Source: Luteolibacter rhizosphaerae (GTDB lineage Bacteria; Verrucomicrobiota; Verrucomicrobiia; Verrucomicrobiales; Akkermansiaceae). From it: a DNA stretch of 64,000 nt. The position numbers and the translations under genes were made by a program. Positions 1 to 8,756 of this stretch are shown piece by piece. Location of the stretch: assembly GCF_025950095.1 (NCBI RefSeq), contig NZ_JAPDDR010000010.1:243114-307113 (forward strand), read 5' to 3'. The notes under the pieces were generated by a model. It saw only the letters and a list, made by a program, of their open reading frames with translations, ran no database searches and was not told the DNA's origin. Every line of letters starts with the position of its first letter. Position 1 is the first letter of the stretch.

Positions 1-927
1 CGCGACGACGAGAACGAGTGGATTTGTGAAGCGGGTGAGGACATCGACAGGGTCCCAGAGGGTCTTGCCGTAGATGATGGCGGTGGCAGAGGTCACCGCG
101 ACTCCGATGAAAGAGTAGAGTGCCATGGTGGGCGGGAGGCCGATGGCTTGGCCGAGGATCTGGTCCTTCTGCGAGCGGGCATAGCGGGAGAAGTCGGGGA
201 TATTCAGCGAGAGCGTGGCCCAGAAGCCGATCATGCCGGTGAGAGCGGGGATGAAGAAGGCGGTGAATTGCCCCGCTTTCGGCTGCCCGGGGTCGAAGGC
301 GGAGGGCTTCGAGAGCATGGGGCCGAATCCCCCTGCCGCGCTGTAGGCCCACGCAAGCAGGGCCAAGCCGAGGATGATCAGGAGCGGAGCCTTGATCGAG
401 AGCAGAAGACGGATGGTGTGGATGCCGCGGTGGATGACCCACATGTTGATGCCCCAAAAGAAGAGGAAGCAGATGAGCTGCGTGCCGGTGATGCCCAAAC
501 CCGCGATGGCGCTTCCGGAGGAGAATGCCGGGAAGAAGACCGCGAGAATCTTGTGAATCGCTTCACCGCCGATCCATGCCTGGATGCCGAACCAGCCACA
601 GGCGACGAGGGCGCGGAGCAGTGCGGGGATATTCGCTCCGAGGATGCCAAAGGAGGCGCGACAGAAGACCGGGAACGGGATGCCGTAGGCGGTGCCCGCG
701 TGAGCGTTCAGTATCATCGGAACGAGCACGATGGCATTCCCGAGAAAGATGGTGAGCACCGCCTGCCACCAGTTCATGCCGCCATCAATGAGCGAGGAGG
801 CGAGCATGTAGGTGGGGATGCACGCCGCCATGGAAATCCACAGCGCGGCGAAGTTCCACATCATCCATGTCCGCTTCTCCGGCGGGACCGCGGCGAGATC
901 TTCGTTGGTGAGATCGGGATCGTGCAT
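1..927 (-). CDS. NCS1-family nucleobase:cation symporter (C-terminus beyond window)
   Basis: A minus-strand frame opens with ATG at 927 and stays open to base 1, giving about 309 residues, so the 3' part of the gene lies outside the window. The protein is a chain of hydrophobic membrane segments separated by short loops. The N-terminus (MHDPDLTNEDLAAVPPEKRT, followed by WMMWNFAALWISMA) and the later stretch GIPFPVFCRASFGILGANIP are typical of the NCS1 transporters that carry uracil, allantoin, hydantoin or cytosine with a cation. It starts 4 bp after the dihydropyrimidinase stop, so it is probably the last visible gene of an mmsA-hydA-transporter operon. From that context the likely substrate is uracil, thymine or a dihydropyrimidine/hydantoin; the exact substrate cannot be read from sequence. 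Confidence 0.87.
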   Translation of the reverse strand, partial: MHDPDLTNEDLAAVPPEKRTWMMWNFAALWISMAACIPTYMLASSLIDGGMNWWQAVLTIFLGNAIVLVPMILNAHAGTAYGIPFPVFCRASFGILGANIPALLRALVACGWFGIQAWIGGEAIHKILAVFFPAFSSGSAIAGLGITGTQLICFLFFWGINMWVIHRGIHTIRLLLSIKAPLLIILGLALLAWAYSAAGGFGPMLSKPSAFDPGQPKAGQFTAFFIPALTGMIGFWATLSLNIPDFSRYARSQKDQILGQAIGLPPTMALYSFIGVAVTSATAIIYGKTLWDPVDVLTRFTNPLVLVVA

Positions 928-931
928 GGCG

Positions 932-2365
932 TCAGGCCTTCGGCTTGCGGGGCAGGAAGCCCCCCCACCCTTTCTCGCCGCACCATTGGCCATCCTTGAC
1001 CATGAGCTTGCCGCGGACGGTGACGGTTTCCGGTCGGCCTTGGATCGGCCAGCCTTCGAAGGCGGAGTAATCGGTGGCCATGGAGTGGCTGGCGGCGGTG
1101 ATGATGCCGGACCAGCCGGGGTCCCAAATCACGAGGTCGGCATCGCTGCCGGGGGCGATCTCGCCCTTCCGCGGATAGAGCCCGAAGATCTCGGCGGCAC
1201 GAGTGCTGGCCACGCGGACGAAAGTATGGAGATCGATGCGACCGGTGGCGACACCGTGAGTGTAGAGAAGCTTCACGCGCTCCTCGACGCTGGGGATGCC
1301 GTTCGGGATGAGGGTGAAGTTCGCGGGCTGGCCGGTGGGATCGAAGGAGGCATCGACGGCCTTGCCGGCTTCAGGGTGGCCCATGTGCTTCTGGGTGGCG
1401 TAGTCGAAGGGCGCGTGATCGGTGGCGACGGTATCGATGACGCCATCAGCGAGGGCCTGCCAAAGGTAGTCCTGCTGCTCCTTGGTGCGGATGGGCGGGC
1501 TCATCACGTATTTCGCGCCCTCGAAGTCCGGCTGCTCAGCATAGGAGCTATCGAGGGTGAGGTAGGGAGCGACGGTTTCGATACTAGCCTTCACACCCCG
1601 TTCGCGGGCGGCGGTGATGGCTTCGACGGCGGGTTGGCAACTGGTGTGGACGACGTAGACTTCCGCGCCGGTCATCTCGGCGAAGGTCATGAGGTGGTGG
1701 CAGCCCTCGGCTTCGACGGTGATCGGGCGGGAGGGTTCGTGCCATTCGGGGCCGGTCTTCCCCTCGGCGACTAAGCGCTTCTGTGTTTCCGAGACGAGAT
1801 CGGCATTCTCGCAATGGGCGGTGACGACGACGCCGAGATCCTTGGCAAGGGCGAGGATTTGATAGAGTTCGGTGTCCTCGATGCCGAAAGCGCCCTTGTA
1901 AGCGAGGAAGACTTTGAAAGAGGATATCTGTTCCTCTTCGACAACGGTCTTCAGGGCGGCAGTGGTGGTTTCATCGAAGCGGGTAACACCGGCATGGAAG
2001 GTGTAGTCGCAGGAAGCGAGACCCGCAGCCTTGCTCTTCCAAAGACGGATAGCCTCCAGCGGATCCTCCGAACGGGAGGGGCAGCACATCTCGATGAGGG
2101 TGGTGGTGCCGCCCATAAGAGCTGCCTTGCTGCCTGTCTCCCAATCGTCCTTCGAGAAGGTGCCCATGAAGGGCAGGTAAATGTGGACGTGCGGGTCAAT
2201 GAAGCCGGGGAAGACATACTTGCCGGAAGCATCGATGACTTCGGCTCCTTCGGGTGCTTGGAGATTGGAGCCGATCGCGGTTATCTGCCCGTTCTCGCAG
2301 AGGATGTCGGCGGTACGGCGCTCGCAGGAGGTGATGATGTCGCCGTTGCGGATGAGTAGGGTCAT
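932..2365 (-). CDS. hydA: dihydropyrimidinase (D-hydantoinase family)
   Basis: A 477-residue cyclic amidohydrolase that opens dihydrouracil/dihydrothymine to N-carbamoyl-beta-alanine or N-carbamoyl-beta-aminoisobutyrate, the second step of reductive pyrimidine breakdown. The binuclear metal site is visible: HxH at H59/H61 in GFIDPHVH, the FKVFLAYKG segment near 150-158 that carries the carboxylated lysine, H184 (TAHCEN), H240 (VVHTS) and D316 (ATDHAPF). The frame is open further upstream, but the start is set at MTLLIRNGD because everything before it overlaps the end of the dehydrogenase gene and is not hydantoinase-like. It lies 38 bp downstream of the dehydrogenase and 4 bp upstream of the transporter on the same strand. 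Activity on hydantoins other than dihydropyrimidines is possible, but the neighbours favour pyrimidine catabolism. Confidence 0.93.
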   Translation of the reverse strand: MTLLIRNGDIITSCERRTADILCENGQITAIGSNLQAPEGAEVIDASGKYVFPGFIDPHVHIYLPFMGTFSKDDWETGSKAALMGGTTTLIEMCCPSRSEDPLEAIRLWKSKAAGLASCDYTFHAGVTRFDETTTAALKTVVEEEQISSFKVFLAYKGAFGIEDTELYQILALAKDLGVVVTAHCENADLVSETQKRLVAEGKTGPEWHEPSRPITVEAEGCHHLMTFAEMTGAEVYVVHTSCQPAVEAITAARERGVKASIETVAPYLTLDSSYAEQPDFEGAKYVMSPPIRTKEQQDYLWQALADGVIDTVATDHAPFDYATQKHMGHPEAGKAVDASFDPTGQPANFTLIPNGIPSVEERVKLLYTHGVATGRIDLHTFVRVASTRAAEIFGLYPRKGEIAPGSDADLVIWDPGWSGIITAASHSMATDYSAFEGWPIQGRPETVTVRGKLMVKDGQWCGEKGWGGFLPRKPKA

Positions 2366-2403
2366 GAAAGTGCCGGGTGATCCGTAGAAAGATGAAGAGA
2401 TGC

Positions 2404-3903
2404 TTACTTGGCCCAGACCTCGCCATCGCCGAAGGAGAACCAGCGGGTGGTAGTGGTCTTGCGTTTGGTGAAGAACTCGACGCCCTCTTTGCCTTGGATG
2501 TGGAGGTCGCCGAAGAAGGAGTCGTTCCAACCGGTGAAGGGAAAGTAGGCGAGCGGTGCGGGCACGCCCACATTGATGCCGACCATGCCGGCACTGACCT
2601 GGCGGCGGAACTCGCGGGCCGCTTTACCGGAGTTCGTGAAGATAGCGGCGCCGTTACCGAATGCCTGTTTGTTAGCCTGGGCGATGGCCTCGTCGAGAGT
2701 CTTGGCACGGAGGACGGCAAGGACGGGACCGAAGACTTCCGTTTCCATGAGTGGGTTATCTGGAGTGACTTGGTCGATCACGGTGGGGCCGAGGAAGAAT
2801 CCCTCGGGGGCGTCATCCACCTTGGTCTTGCGGCCATCAGTGAGTACCTTGCCACCCGCGCGCTCACCGGCATCGATAAGCCCGGAGACGCGGGTCTTGT
2901 GCTCGGCGGAGATCACCGCGCCCATGTCGGGCTGGGTCTCGCGAACATCGGTGGGGCCGACTCTCATGGAGCCGACGAGATCGGCGAGGGCGGGCAGGAG
3001 TTTGTCGCCCGCATCCCCGACCGCCACGGCGGTGGATCCGGCCATGCAGCGTTCACCCGCGCAGCCAAAGGCACCGTCCTTCACCGCTTCCACCGTCCGA
3101 TCCACGTCGGCATCGGGCATCAGGATCACGAAGTTTTTCGCACCGCCAGCGGCTTGGACCCGCTTGCCCGCCAGCGAGCCCTTGCGGTGGATCTCACGGG
3201 CCACCGGAGTAGAGCCGACGAAGGAGATCGCGGCGACATCCGGGTGCTCTAACAAAGCGTCCACGCACTCGCGGCCGCCATGGACAATATTGAGCACACC
3301 CGGTGGCAGCCCGGCTTTTTCCAGCAGGGCGACGACGCGCTGCATGGTAAGCGGGACCTTCTCGCTCGGCTTGAGGACGAAAGTATTCCCGCAGGCGATG
3401 GCGATCGGCCACATCCACATGGGCACCAGCGCGGGGAAATTGAAAGGGCAGATACCAGCGACCACGCCAAGTGGATGGCGGTCGGTGTGGCAATCGATTC
3501 CGCGGGCGATGTTCTCCAGCGACTCGCCCATCAGAAGGGTCGGGATGCCGCAGGCAAACTCCACCACCTCGATGCCGCGGCGCAGATCGCCACGCGCTTC
3601 CGAGAGGGTTTTGCCGTGTTCGGTGGAGATGCCGAGGCAGAGTTCCTCGAAGGCATCTTCTAACAAGATCTTCAGGCGGAAGAGAACCTGTGCCCGCTCG
3701 TTCGGAGGGGTATCGCGCCAATCCGGAAATGCCGCTTTCGCCGCCGCCACCACTTCGTTCACCTCCTCGGGCCCGCACATGGGCACGGTGGCGATGGCAC
3801 TGCCGCGGGAGGGGTTGTAGACCGTGCTGCCCGCCTTTCCTCCCACCTCCTTCCACTTTCCTCCGATATAGAGCGGGCATGCTTGATCCACGGACGCATT
3901 CAT
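2404..3903 (-). CDS. mmsA: CoA-acylating methylmalonate/malonate-semialdehyde dehydrogenase
   Basis: A 499-residue aldehyde dehydrogenase of the MMSDH type, which oxidises (methyl)malonate semialdehyde with NAD+ and CoA to acetyl-CoA or propionyl-CoA plus CO2. Visible marks are the oxyanion Asn in PFNFP (N154), the catalytic Cys in GCAGERCMAGS (C286), and AAGGAKN where ordinary ALDHs have an ELGGK glutamate; loss of that base is characteristic of the CoA-dependent MMSDH branch. Length is normal. It is the first gene of the minus-strand set and diverges from the beta-ureidopropionase gene across 87 bp. Here it probably handles the semialdehydes made from beta-alanine or beta-aminoisobutyrate at the end of pyrimidine degradation, although valine or inositol catabolism also use this family. 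Confidence 0.93.
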   Translation of the reverse strand: MNASVDQACPLYIGGKWKEVGGKAGSTVYNPSRGSAIATVPMCGPEEVNEVVAAAKAAFPDWRDTPPNERAQVLFRLKILLEDAFEELCLGISTEHGKTLSEARGDLRRGIEVVEFACGIPTLLMGESLENIARGIDCHTDRHPLGVVAGICPFNFPALVPMWMWPIAIACGNTFVLKPSEKVPLTMQRVVALLEKAGLPPGVLNIVHGGRECVDALLEHPDVAAISFVGSTPVAREIHRKGSLAGKRVQAAGGAKNFVILMPDADVDRTVEAVKDGAFGCAGERCMAGSTAVAVGDAGDKLLPALADLVGSMRVGPTDVRETQPDMGAVISAEHKTRVSGLIDAGERAGGKVLTDGRKTKVDDAPEGFFLGPTVIDQVTPDNPLMETEVFGPVLAVLRAKTLDEAIAQANKQAFGNGAAIFTNSGKAAREFRRQVSAGMVGINVGVPAPLAYFPFTGWNDSFFGDLHIQGKEGVEFFTKRKTTTTRWFSFGDGEVWAK

Positions 3904-3990
3904 GGTTTGAGGAGCATGCGGATTGGCATGCCAATCGCTTTTCTAGCGGATTCCGTGCCGCTCCGGCAAGACCTTAACCGTTTCACGCTC

Positions 3991-4860
3991 ATGCCCCGAA
4001 TAGTCAAAGCTGGCCTCATCCAAGCAGCCTCCACCCACCCCGGCGACGCCGACCCGAAGGTGATCCGCGAGGCGATGATCTCGCGGCACATGGAGATGAT
4101 CGAGGAGGCCGCCAAGCAGGGCGTGCAAGTACTCTGCCTGCAGGAGCTATTCTACGGTCCTTACTTTTGCGCGGAGCAGCAGACGCGCTGGTATTCCATC
4201 ACCGAATCGATCCCGGACGGCCCGACCACCCAGCTCATGATGGAGACGGCGAAGCGACTGGGGATGGTGCTGGTGGTGCCGATCTACGAGGTCGAGCAGA
4301 CGGGCGTTTACTACAACACCGCCTCGGTGATCGATGCGGACGGCACCTACCTCGGGAAGTATCGCAAGCATCACATCCCCCACTGCCATCCGGGCTTCTG
4401 GGAGAAGTTCTACTTCCGCCCCGGCAACACCGGCTATCCGGTGTTCCAGACGGCGGTCGGGAAGATCGGCGTCTACATCTGCTATGACCGGCACTTCCCG
4501 GAGGGCGCTCGATGCCTCGGGTTGAATGGCGCGGAGATCGTCTTCAATCCCTCCGCGACCGTCGCGGGGCTGAGCGAGTATCTGTGGAAATTGGAACAAC
4601 CTGCACACGCCGTGGCAAACGGCTACTTCGTCGGCGCGATCAACCGGGTCGGCACGGAACAACCTTGGGGCATCGGTGAATTCTACGGGCAGTCCTACTT
4701 CTGCGATCCGCGCGGGCAGATGGTCGCGGTCGGCAGCCGGGATCAGACGGAGCTGATCGTGGCGGATCTGGATCTGGAGATGATCGAGGAGGTGAGGAAT
4801 ACCTGGCAGTTCTACCGGGATCGGCGGCCGGAGTCTTATGGGGAGATTGTGGTGCCGTGA
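3991..4860 (+). CDS. beta-ureidopropionase / N-carbamoyl amidohydrolase (nitrilase superfamily)
   Basis: A 289-residue carbon-nitrogen hydrolase predicted to split N-carbamoyl-beta-alanine into beta-alanine, CO2 and NH3, the third step of reductive pyrimidine degradation. The Glu-Lys-Cys triad of the nitrilase fold is E52 (CLQELFYGP), K126 (GKYRKHHIP) and C164 (YICYDRHFPEGAR). The frame extends upstream, but MPRIVKAGLIQAAS at 3991 is the first start that matches the family's N-terminal beta strand. It diverges from mmsA across 87 bp, so the promoters of both pyrimidine units share this space. An N-carbamoylputrescine amidase (AguB) assignment is possible on fold alone; the dihydropyrimidinase and PreA neighbours argue for the beta-ureido substrate. 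Confidence 0.9.
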   Translation: MPRIVKAGLIQAASTHPGDADPKVIREAMISRHMEMIEEAAKQGVQVLCLQELFYGPYFCAEQQTRWYSITESIPDGPTTQLMMETAKRLGMVLVVPIYEVEQTGVYYNTASVIDADGTYLGKYRKHHIPHCHPGFWEKFYFRPGNTGYPVFQTAVGKIGVYICYDRHFPEGARCLGLNGAEIVFNPSATVAGLSEYLWKLEQPAHAVANGYFVGAINRVGTEQPWGIGEFYGQSYFCDPRGQMVAVGSRDQTELIVADLDLEMIEEVRNTWQFYRDRRPESYGEIVVP

Positions 4861-4971
4861 GCAAAGCTAACGCCTGACCCGGTAATGCCTTACCAAGTCC
4901 GGAATCATCGGGGCGGTTCCAGTTGAGAGTGAAGATAGTCACTTCGATTTTCTCAAGGCATTGACAGTCCC

Positions 4972-5439
4972 ATTGTTAAGACTGATCTCCTTGCCATTAC
5001 AAGAGTTGCACATGCCGCAATCTGCTCCCTGATCCTTGCACTCTCCGGTTGCGGGAGGGATTTTGAGGTACATGATCTCGATGAGGCCTCGTTTGATCTG
5101 AAGGCCATGAGGCTGATTGAGGACGCCGCAAAGATCGACATCCCGGAGGGAGCCGAAGGGCTGCGGTTTCGTTACATTCCTCCGGTGGACCCGATCTACT
5201 TCGCAAAAATCGAGATCCCTGAGGCTTCACAGAAAGACTTGGAAGCTGAGATCGGGCGCCTCCAAGCGAGCGAGGACTTCTCCGACGACTTGGCAAACGA
5301 CCGCTGTGCATGGTGGCCAAAGCACTTCGAAAACACGCTTGTTTCGAGAAAAGCGATTGGGAAAAGCTCCTATCTCGATGCTCGCCTAGTCCGGGAGGAC
5401 GGCCGATTGATCCTGTATCTGAAGTACGTGTCGTTCTGA
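4972..5439 (+). CDS. putative small lipoprotein, no canonical start codon
   Basis: The frame is open from 4939 to 5439 after a TAG at 4936. The first ATG is at 5107, but upstream in-frame sequence encodes a convincing lipoprotein signal: a hydrophobic run AICSLILALSGC with a lipobox (LSGC, Cys codon at 5050-5052). No ATG, GTG or TTG precedes it in frame; the best candidate is ATT at 4972, giving MVKTDLLAITRV then the hydrophobic core. The mature part is acidic and matches no family I know. Either a rare ATT start is used, or the start codon was lost and the gene is decaying. A plain start at 5107 would remove the signal. The following 261 bp up to preA hold nothing I recognise. Confidence 0.45.
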   Translation: MVKTDLLAITRVAHAAICSLILALSGCGRDFEVHDLDEASFDLKAMRLIEDAAKIDIPEGAEGLRFRYIPPVDPIYFAKIEIPEASQKDLEAEIGRLQASEDFSDDLANDRCAWWPKHFENTLVSRKAIGKSSYLDARLVREDGRLILYLKYVSF

Positions 5440-5700
5440 CGTTCTTCACTGAAGAGATGGAGCGAGAGCCGGATGATGCGGTGGAGGGGCCGCAAAAGAA
5501 CCGGGCCGCGCGATGAGCCTCCCAAGCGCCGTGTCCGGTCAAGACTTCGCGAGATGTTCTTCCGTTAGCGAGGACGTCCACGTGCACAACCTTGTTGAGG
5601 CAGGAGGCATTAGATCGGCAACCCGGAGTAGCCTCCTCGGTCGGCGACACCTTGGCTCTGTTGCACGGTCCCGTTGGGACAGTTAGAGGCCGACTTTCTC

Positions 5701-6840
5701 TTAAGAATTCGGCTTCCGCGCCAGAGCATCCGACTGCTTAACGAAGTCATCGCCATCCCATTCGGCATCGCTCTTGACCATGTCGGCACGTTCCTTCGCA
5801 GCGGCTTCCTCGGCCTTGCGGGCGAGTTGCATGCGGACGAGTTCCGCATGGGTGGTGAAGTAGGGCAGGCTGAGGCCTTTGAAGTCGGAGATGGTCTCAA
5901 AGCCCTTGCTGTCCATGAAGGCGAGCAGCCCGGCATTGAGATCCTTCACCATTCCGTAGCCGAACTTCATGACGCCGGTGCAGACTTGGACGGTATCGCT
6001 GCCTAACAGGATGAACTGGGCGGCGTCGGCACCGGTCTCCACGCCGCCGAGGCCGGAGAGCGTGCGGCCGGGGAAGTCCTTTTTGATGAGCTGGGCGATC
6101 TCCATGCACATGCGCAGGGCGATCGGCTTCACCGCTTTTGACGAATAACCGCCGGGGGTCGTGTAGCCTTCCACGGTCGGCTCTGGCCGCAGCGTATCCA
6201 GATTCACGCCCATCACGCTGCGGATGGTGTTGATCGCGCTGACCCCCTGACAGCCGGCGCGCAGGGCGGCAGCGCTGGGCTCCTCGATGTGGGTGACATT
6301 CGGCGTCATCTTGGCCCAGACAGGAATCTTCGCAGCGCCCATCACCCAGCCGCAGACTTCCTCGAGGATGGACGGATCCTGACCCATGGCGGCACCCATC
6401 TTGCGCTCGGGCAGGCCGTGCGGGCAGGAGAAGTTCAACTCGAAGGCATCCACCCCGGCGTCTTGGCAGCGCTCGACGATCTCGCACCAGGCATCCTTGT
6501 TATACTCCTCCATGATGGAGGCGATCAACACGCCGTCGGGATACTCGTCTTTCGCCTCCTTGAACTCATCGAGCCAGATCTCGAACTTGCGGTCGCTGAT
6601 GAGCTCGATGTTCTCCCAGCCGATGACTTCCTTGCCATCGCCGGCCATGAGCTTGGCATAGCGGGGGCCAACATTGACCACCTTGGAGGCGTCGAGGCTG
6701 ACGGTCTTGGCGATGACGCCCCCCCACCCTTCCTTGAAGGCGCGCTTGATCACCTTCACGTTCGTCCCCGGAGGACCGGAACCGATCACGAAGGGATTCG
6801 CGAATTTCAGCCCGTCGACGGTGGTTTCAAGGGTGGCCAT
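5701..6840 (-). CDS. preA: dihydropyrimidine dehydrogenase, PreA/PYD1-like FMN subunit without ferredoxin domain
   Basis: A 379-residue class 1/2 dihydroorotate-dehydrogenase-fold protein that should reduce uracil and thymine to dihydropyrimidines, the first step of the pathway. Motifs include FELNFSCPHG and GQDP in the active-site loop, AKMTPNVTHI, and the FMN phosphate region LSGLGGVETGADAAQFILLG. As I recall E. coli PreA, a C-terminal extension holds two 4Fe-4S motifs; here the C-terminus (YFTTHAELVRMQ, then a charged tail) has no cysteines at all. Several stretches (LRPEPTVEGYTTPGGYS, LPYFTTHAELV) resemble what I remember of plant plastid PYD1. No PreT-like partner is in the window. Position next to beta-ureidopropionase and dihydropyrimidinase supports the role. 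Confidence 0.9.
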   Translation of the reverse strand: MATLETTVDGLKFANPFVIGSGPPGTNVKVIKRAFKEGWGGVIAKTVSLDASKVVNVGPRYAKLMAGDGKEVIGWENIELISDRKFEIWLDEFKEAKDEYPDGVLIASIMEEYNKDAWCEIVERCQDAGVDAFELNFSCPHGLPERKMGAAMGQDPSILEEVCGWVMGAAKIPVWAKMTPNVTHIEEPSAAALRAGCQGVSAINTIRSVMGVNLDTLRPEPTVEGYTTPGGYSSKAVKPIALRMCMEIAQLIKKDFPGRTLSGLGGVETGADAAQFILLGSDTVQVCTGVMKFGYGMVKDLNAGLLAFMDSKGFETISDFKGLSLPYFTTHAELVRMQLARKAEEAAAKERADMVKSDAEWDGDDFVKQSDALARKPNS

Positions 6841-6949
6841 GATCGTTCGATATTAAGACCCGAGGTGTTCGGGTGAAAAGCTCGTTTCATGCCCGGTGGA
6901 GAAAATCCTCAGGCGAAACGACCATGGCCACGGGAAAGCCGCCCCCGCT

Positions 6950-7774
6950 TCAGGGCTTCTTGCTCTCGATGTAGTTCTGCCACATCACCGGGACATCGCT
7001 GCAGATCGCATCCACGCCGAGTCCGAGGCCGAGGAAGTAGTCGTTGAGGGTATGCCCGGGCCAACCGGTGACGATCAGGCCCTGTTTCTGCGCATCCTTC
7101 ACGGCCAGCCGGGTGGTTCCCTCCATCTTGCAGGCAATGCGCTTCGAGCCGATCGCCTTGGCGGAGTCGATCAGTGCGGAGTCGAGCGGGCCGCCCTTGA
7201 TCAGCATGATGTCCGCGTCCGGATTGATCTTCTTTATCGCCTTCAGCGGGCGTTGGTCGAAGGAGGTGAAGACCCAAGTGGAGTTCTCCGGCTTGCGGGC
7301 GTTCACCTGATCGTAGATCGCCCGCGCATAGGTATCGATGGCCTCGTCGGGATAGAGCTTCTTGTTGCTCGTCTTCATCTCGAACTCGACGTAGAGGCCC
7401 GGCTTGTCGGCTAGGTAGTCGAGCAGGGCTTCGAGGAAGAGCAGCGGCTCGCCCTGCTTCTTGGAAGTGATGCTCCTAGCGGACTCAGACTCTAATTCCT
7501 CCACCGGCCCCTTGCCATTGTGGGTGCGATCCAAGGAATCGTCGTGAAGGATCACCAGCTTGCCGTCCTTGGTCATGCGGATGTCCGTCTCGAAGCCCCG
7601 GAGGCCCTTGTCATAGCTGCTGCGGAAGGCGAAGAGCGTGTTCTCCTCGAACTCGTGGGCTCCGCCGCGGTGAGCGAAATGGAAGGGCTTCGGCTTCTCT
7701 TCCGCAGCGGAAAGCGAAAGGACCGGGCAAAGCAGGGTGGTGAGAAGGAACGATGCGGAATGGCGGATTTGCAT
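6950..7774 (-). CDS. secreted glycerophosphodiester phosphodiesterase family protein
   Basis: A 274-residue GDPD-family TIM barrel with an N-terminal signal peptide (hydrophobic residues 8-23, LSAAEE cleavage region). The metal and catalytic residues are present: H35-R36 in FAHRGG, E62 and D64 in [11 protein letters not shown], and H77 in LHDDSLDRT. Such enzymes hydrolyse deacylated phospholipids (glycerophosphocholine or glycerophosphoethanolamine) to glycerol-3-phosphate and the alcohol; with a signal peptide this one acts in the periplasm or outside. It diverges from sdhB across 229 bp and has 109 bp to the preA start downstream, so it seems to be a single-gene unit. Substrate is inferred only from family. 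Confidence 0.88.
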   Translation of the reverse strand: MQIRHSASFLLTTLLCPVLSLSAAEEKPKPFHFAHRGGAHEFEENTLFAFRSSYDKGLRGFETDIRMTKDGKLVILHDDSLDRTHNGKGPVEELESESARSITSKKQGEPLLFLEALLDYLADKPGLYVEFEMKTSNKKLYPDEAIDTYARAIYDQVNARKPENSTWVFTSFDQRPLKAIKKINPDADIMLIKGGPLDSALIDSAKAIGSKRIACKMEGTTRLAVKDAQKQGLIVTGWPGHTLNDYFLGLGLGVDAICSDVPVMWQNYIESKKP

Positions 7775-8003
7775 GAGGTTTCGTAAAAGGGTGATCGTGC
7801 GGCACGAGACCGTCCCATGCGTAGCAACGTTTTCGCCACAACGGGTCTTTCGGCAGGAGACGGATGCTAGGGATCGCGCTCATAGCCGACTTGAGCGGAT
7901 TCGCGTGGAAAACCGGCTTTTTCGACTAGCGCCCGCCGCTGCACCCTTTACCTTCCGGCGCGTGGCCCGGTGGAACCGCGCGGGCAGCCAATTTTCCCAC
8001 GAT

Positions 8004-8756
8004 ATGAACCTCACGCTCAAGGTCTGGCGTCAGAATGGCCCGCAGGACAAGGGCCGGATCGAAACCTATCCCGCCCAAGGAATTCCGGAAGAATGTTCCT
8101 TCCTGGAAATGTTGGACATCGTGAACGAGCGCATCATCAGCGATGGCGGCGAGCCGATCCATTTCGACCACGACTGCCGCGAAGGCATTTGCGGGATGTG
8201 CTCCCTGACGATCAACGGCGTGCCCCACGGCAAGGAAAAGGGCACCACCACCTGCCAAGTCCACATGCGCAAGTTCCGCGATGGCGACACCATCTGGATC
8301 GAGCCCTTCCGCGCAAATGCCTTCCCGGTGCTGCGCGACTTGATCGTGGACCGCAATGCCTTCGACCGCATCATAGCGGCAGGCGGCTATATCGACATCC
8401 GCACCGGCTCCGCCGTGGACGCGAATGCGATCCCGATTCCGAAGCCGGATGCCGACGCCGCCTTCGATGCCGCCGCCTGCATCGGCTGCGGGGCTTGCGT
8501 GGCCGCTTGCCCGAATGCCAGTGCCATGCTCTTCGTCTCCGCCAAAGTTTCCCACCTCGGCCACCTGCCCCAGGGCCAACCGGAGCGCGACAAGCGCGTG
8601 CTCGCGATGGTCAAGCAGATGGACAGCGAGGGCTTCGGCAACTGCACCAACCACTACGAATGCGAGGCCGCATGCCCGAAGGAGATCAGCGTGGATCACA
8701 TCGCGCGGATGAACCGTGACTACGGGAAGGCCATGCTGGCCGAGCAGCTTGCATGA
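8004..8756 (+). CDS. sdhB: succinate dehydrogenase/fumarate reductase iron-sulfur subunit
   Basis: A 250-residue SdhB/FrdB that passes electrons from the flavoprotein to the quinone site. All ligands are visible: the N-terminal [2Fe-2S] set C58, C63, C66 and C84, and the C-terminal cluster cysteines C159, C162, C165, C169 and C214, C220, C224. The frame is open upstream to 7737, but ATG 8004 ([10 protein letters not shown]) is where homology-like sequence begins and matches the usual length. No sdhA or sdhC gene lies beside it: upstream is a divergent glycerophosphodiesterase, and downstream is a small HExxH protein whose ATG overlaps the sdhB stop (ATGA). The other subunits must be encoded elsewhere. 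Confidence 0.92.
   Translation: MNLTLKVWRQNGPQDKGRIETYPAQGIPEECSFLEMLDIVNERIISDGGEPIHFDHDCREGICGMCSLTINGVPHGKEKGTTTCQVHMRKFRDGDTIWIEPFRANAFPVLRDLIVDRNAFDRIIAAGGYIDIRTGSAVDANAIPIPKPDADAAFDAAACIGCGACVAACPNASAMLFVSAKVSHLGHLPQGQPERDKRVLAMVKQMDSEGFGNCTNHYECEAACPKEISVDHIARMNRDYGKAMLAEQLA

Noticed and set aside
4997..5650. 217-codon minus-strand frame across the lipoprotein region
   Set aside because: Low-complexity Ser/Arg-rich translation; the plus-strand frame with a lipobox is the better reading.
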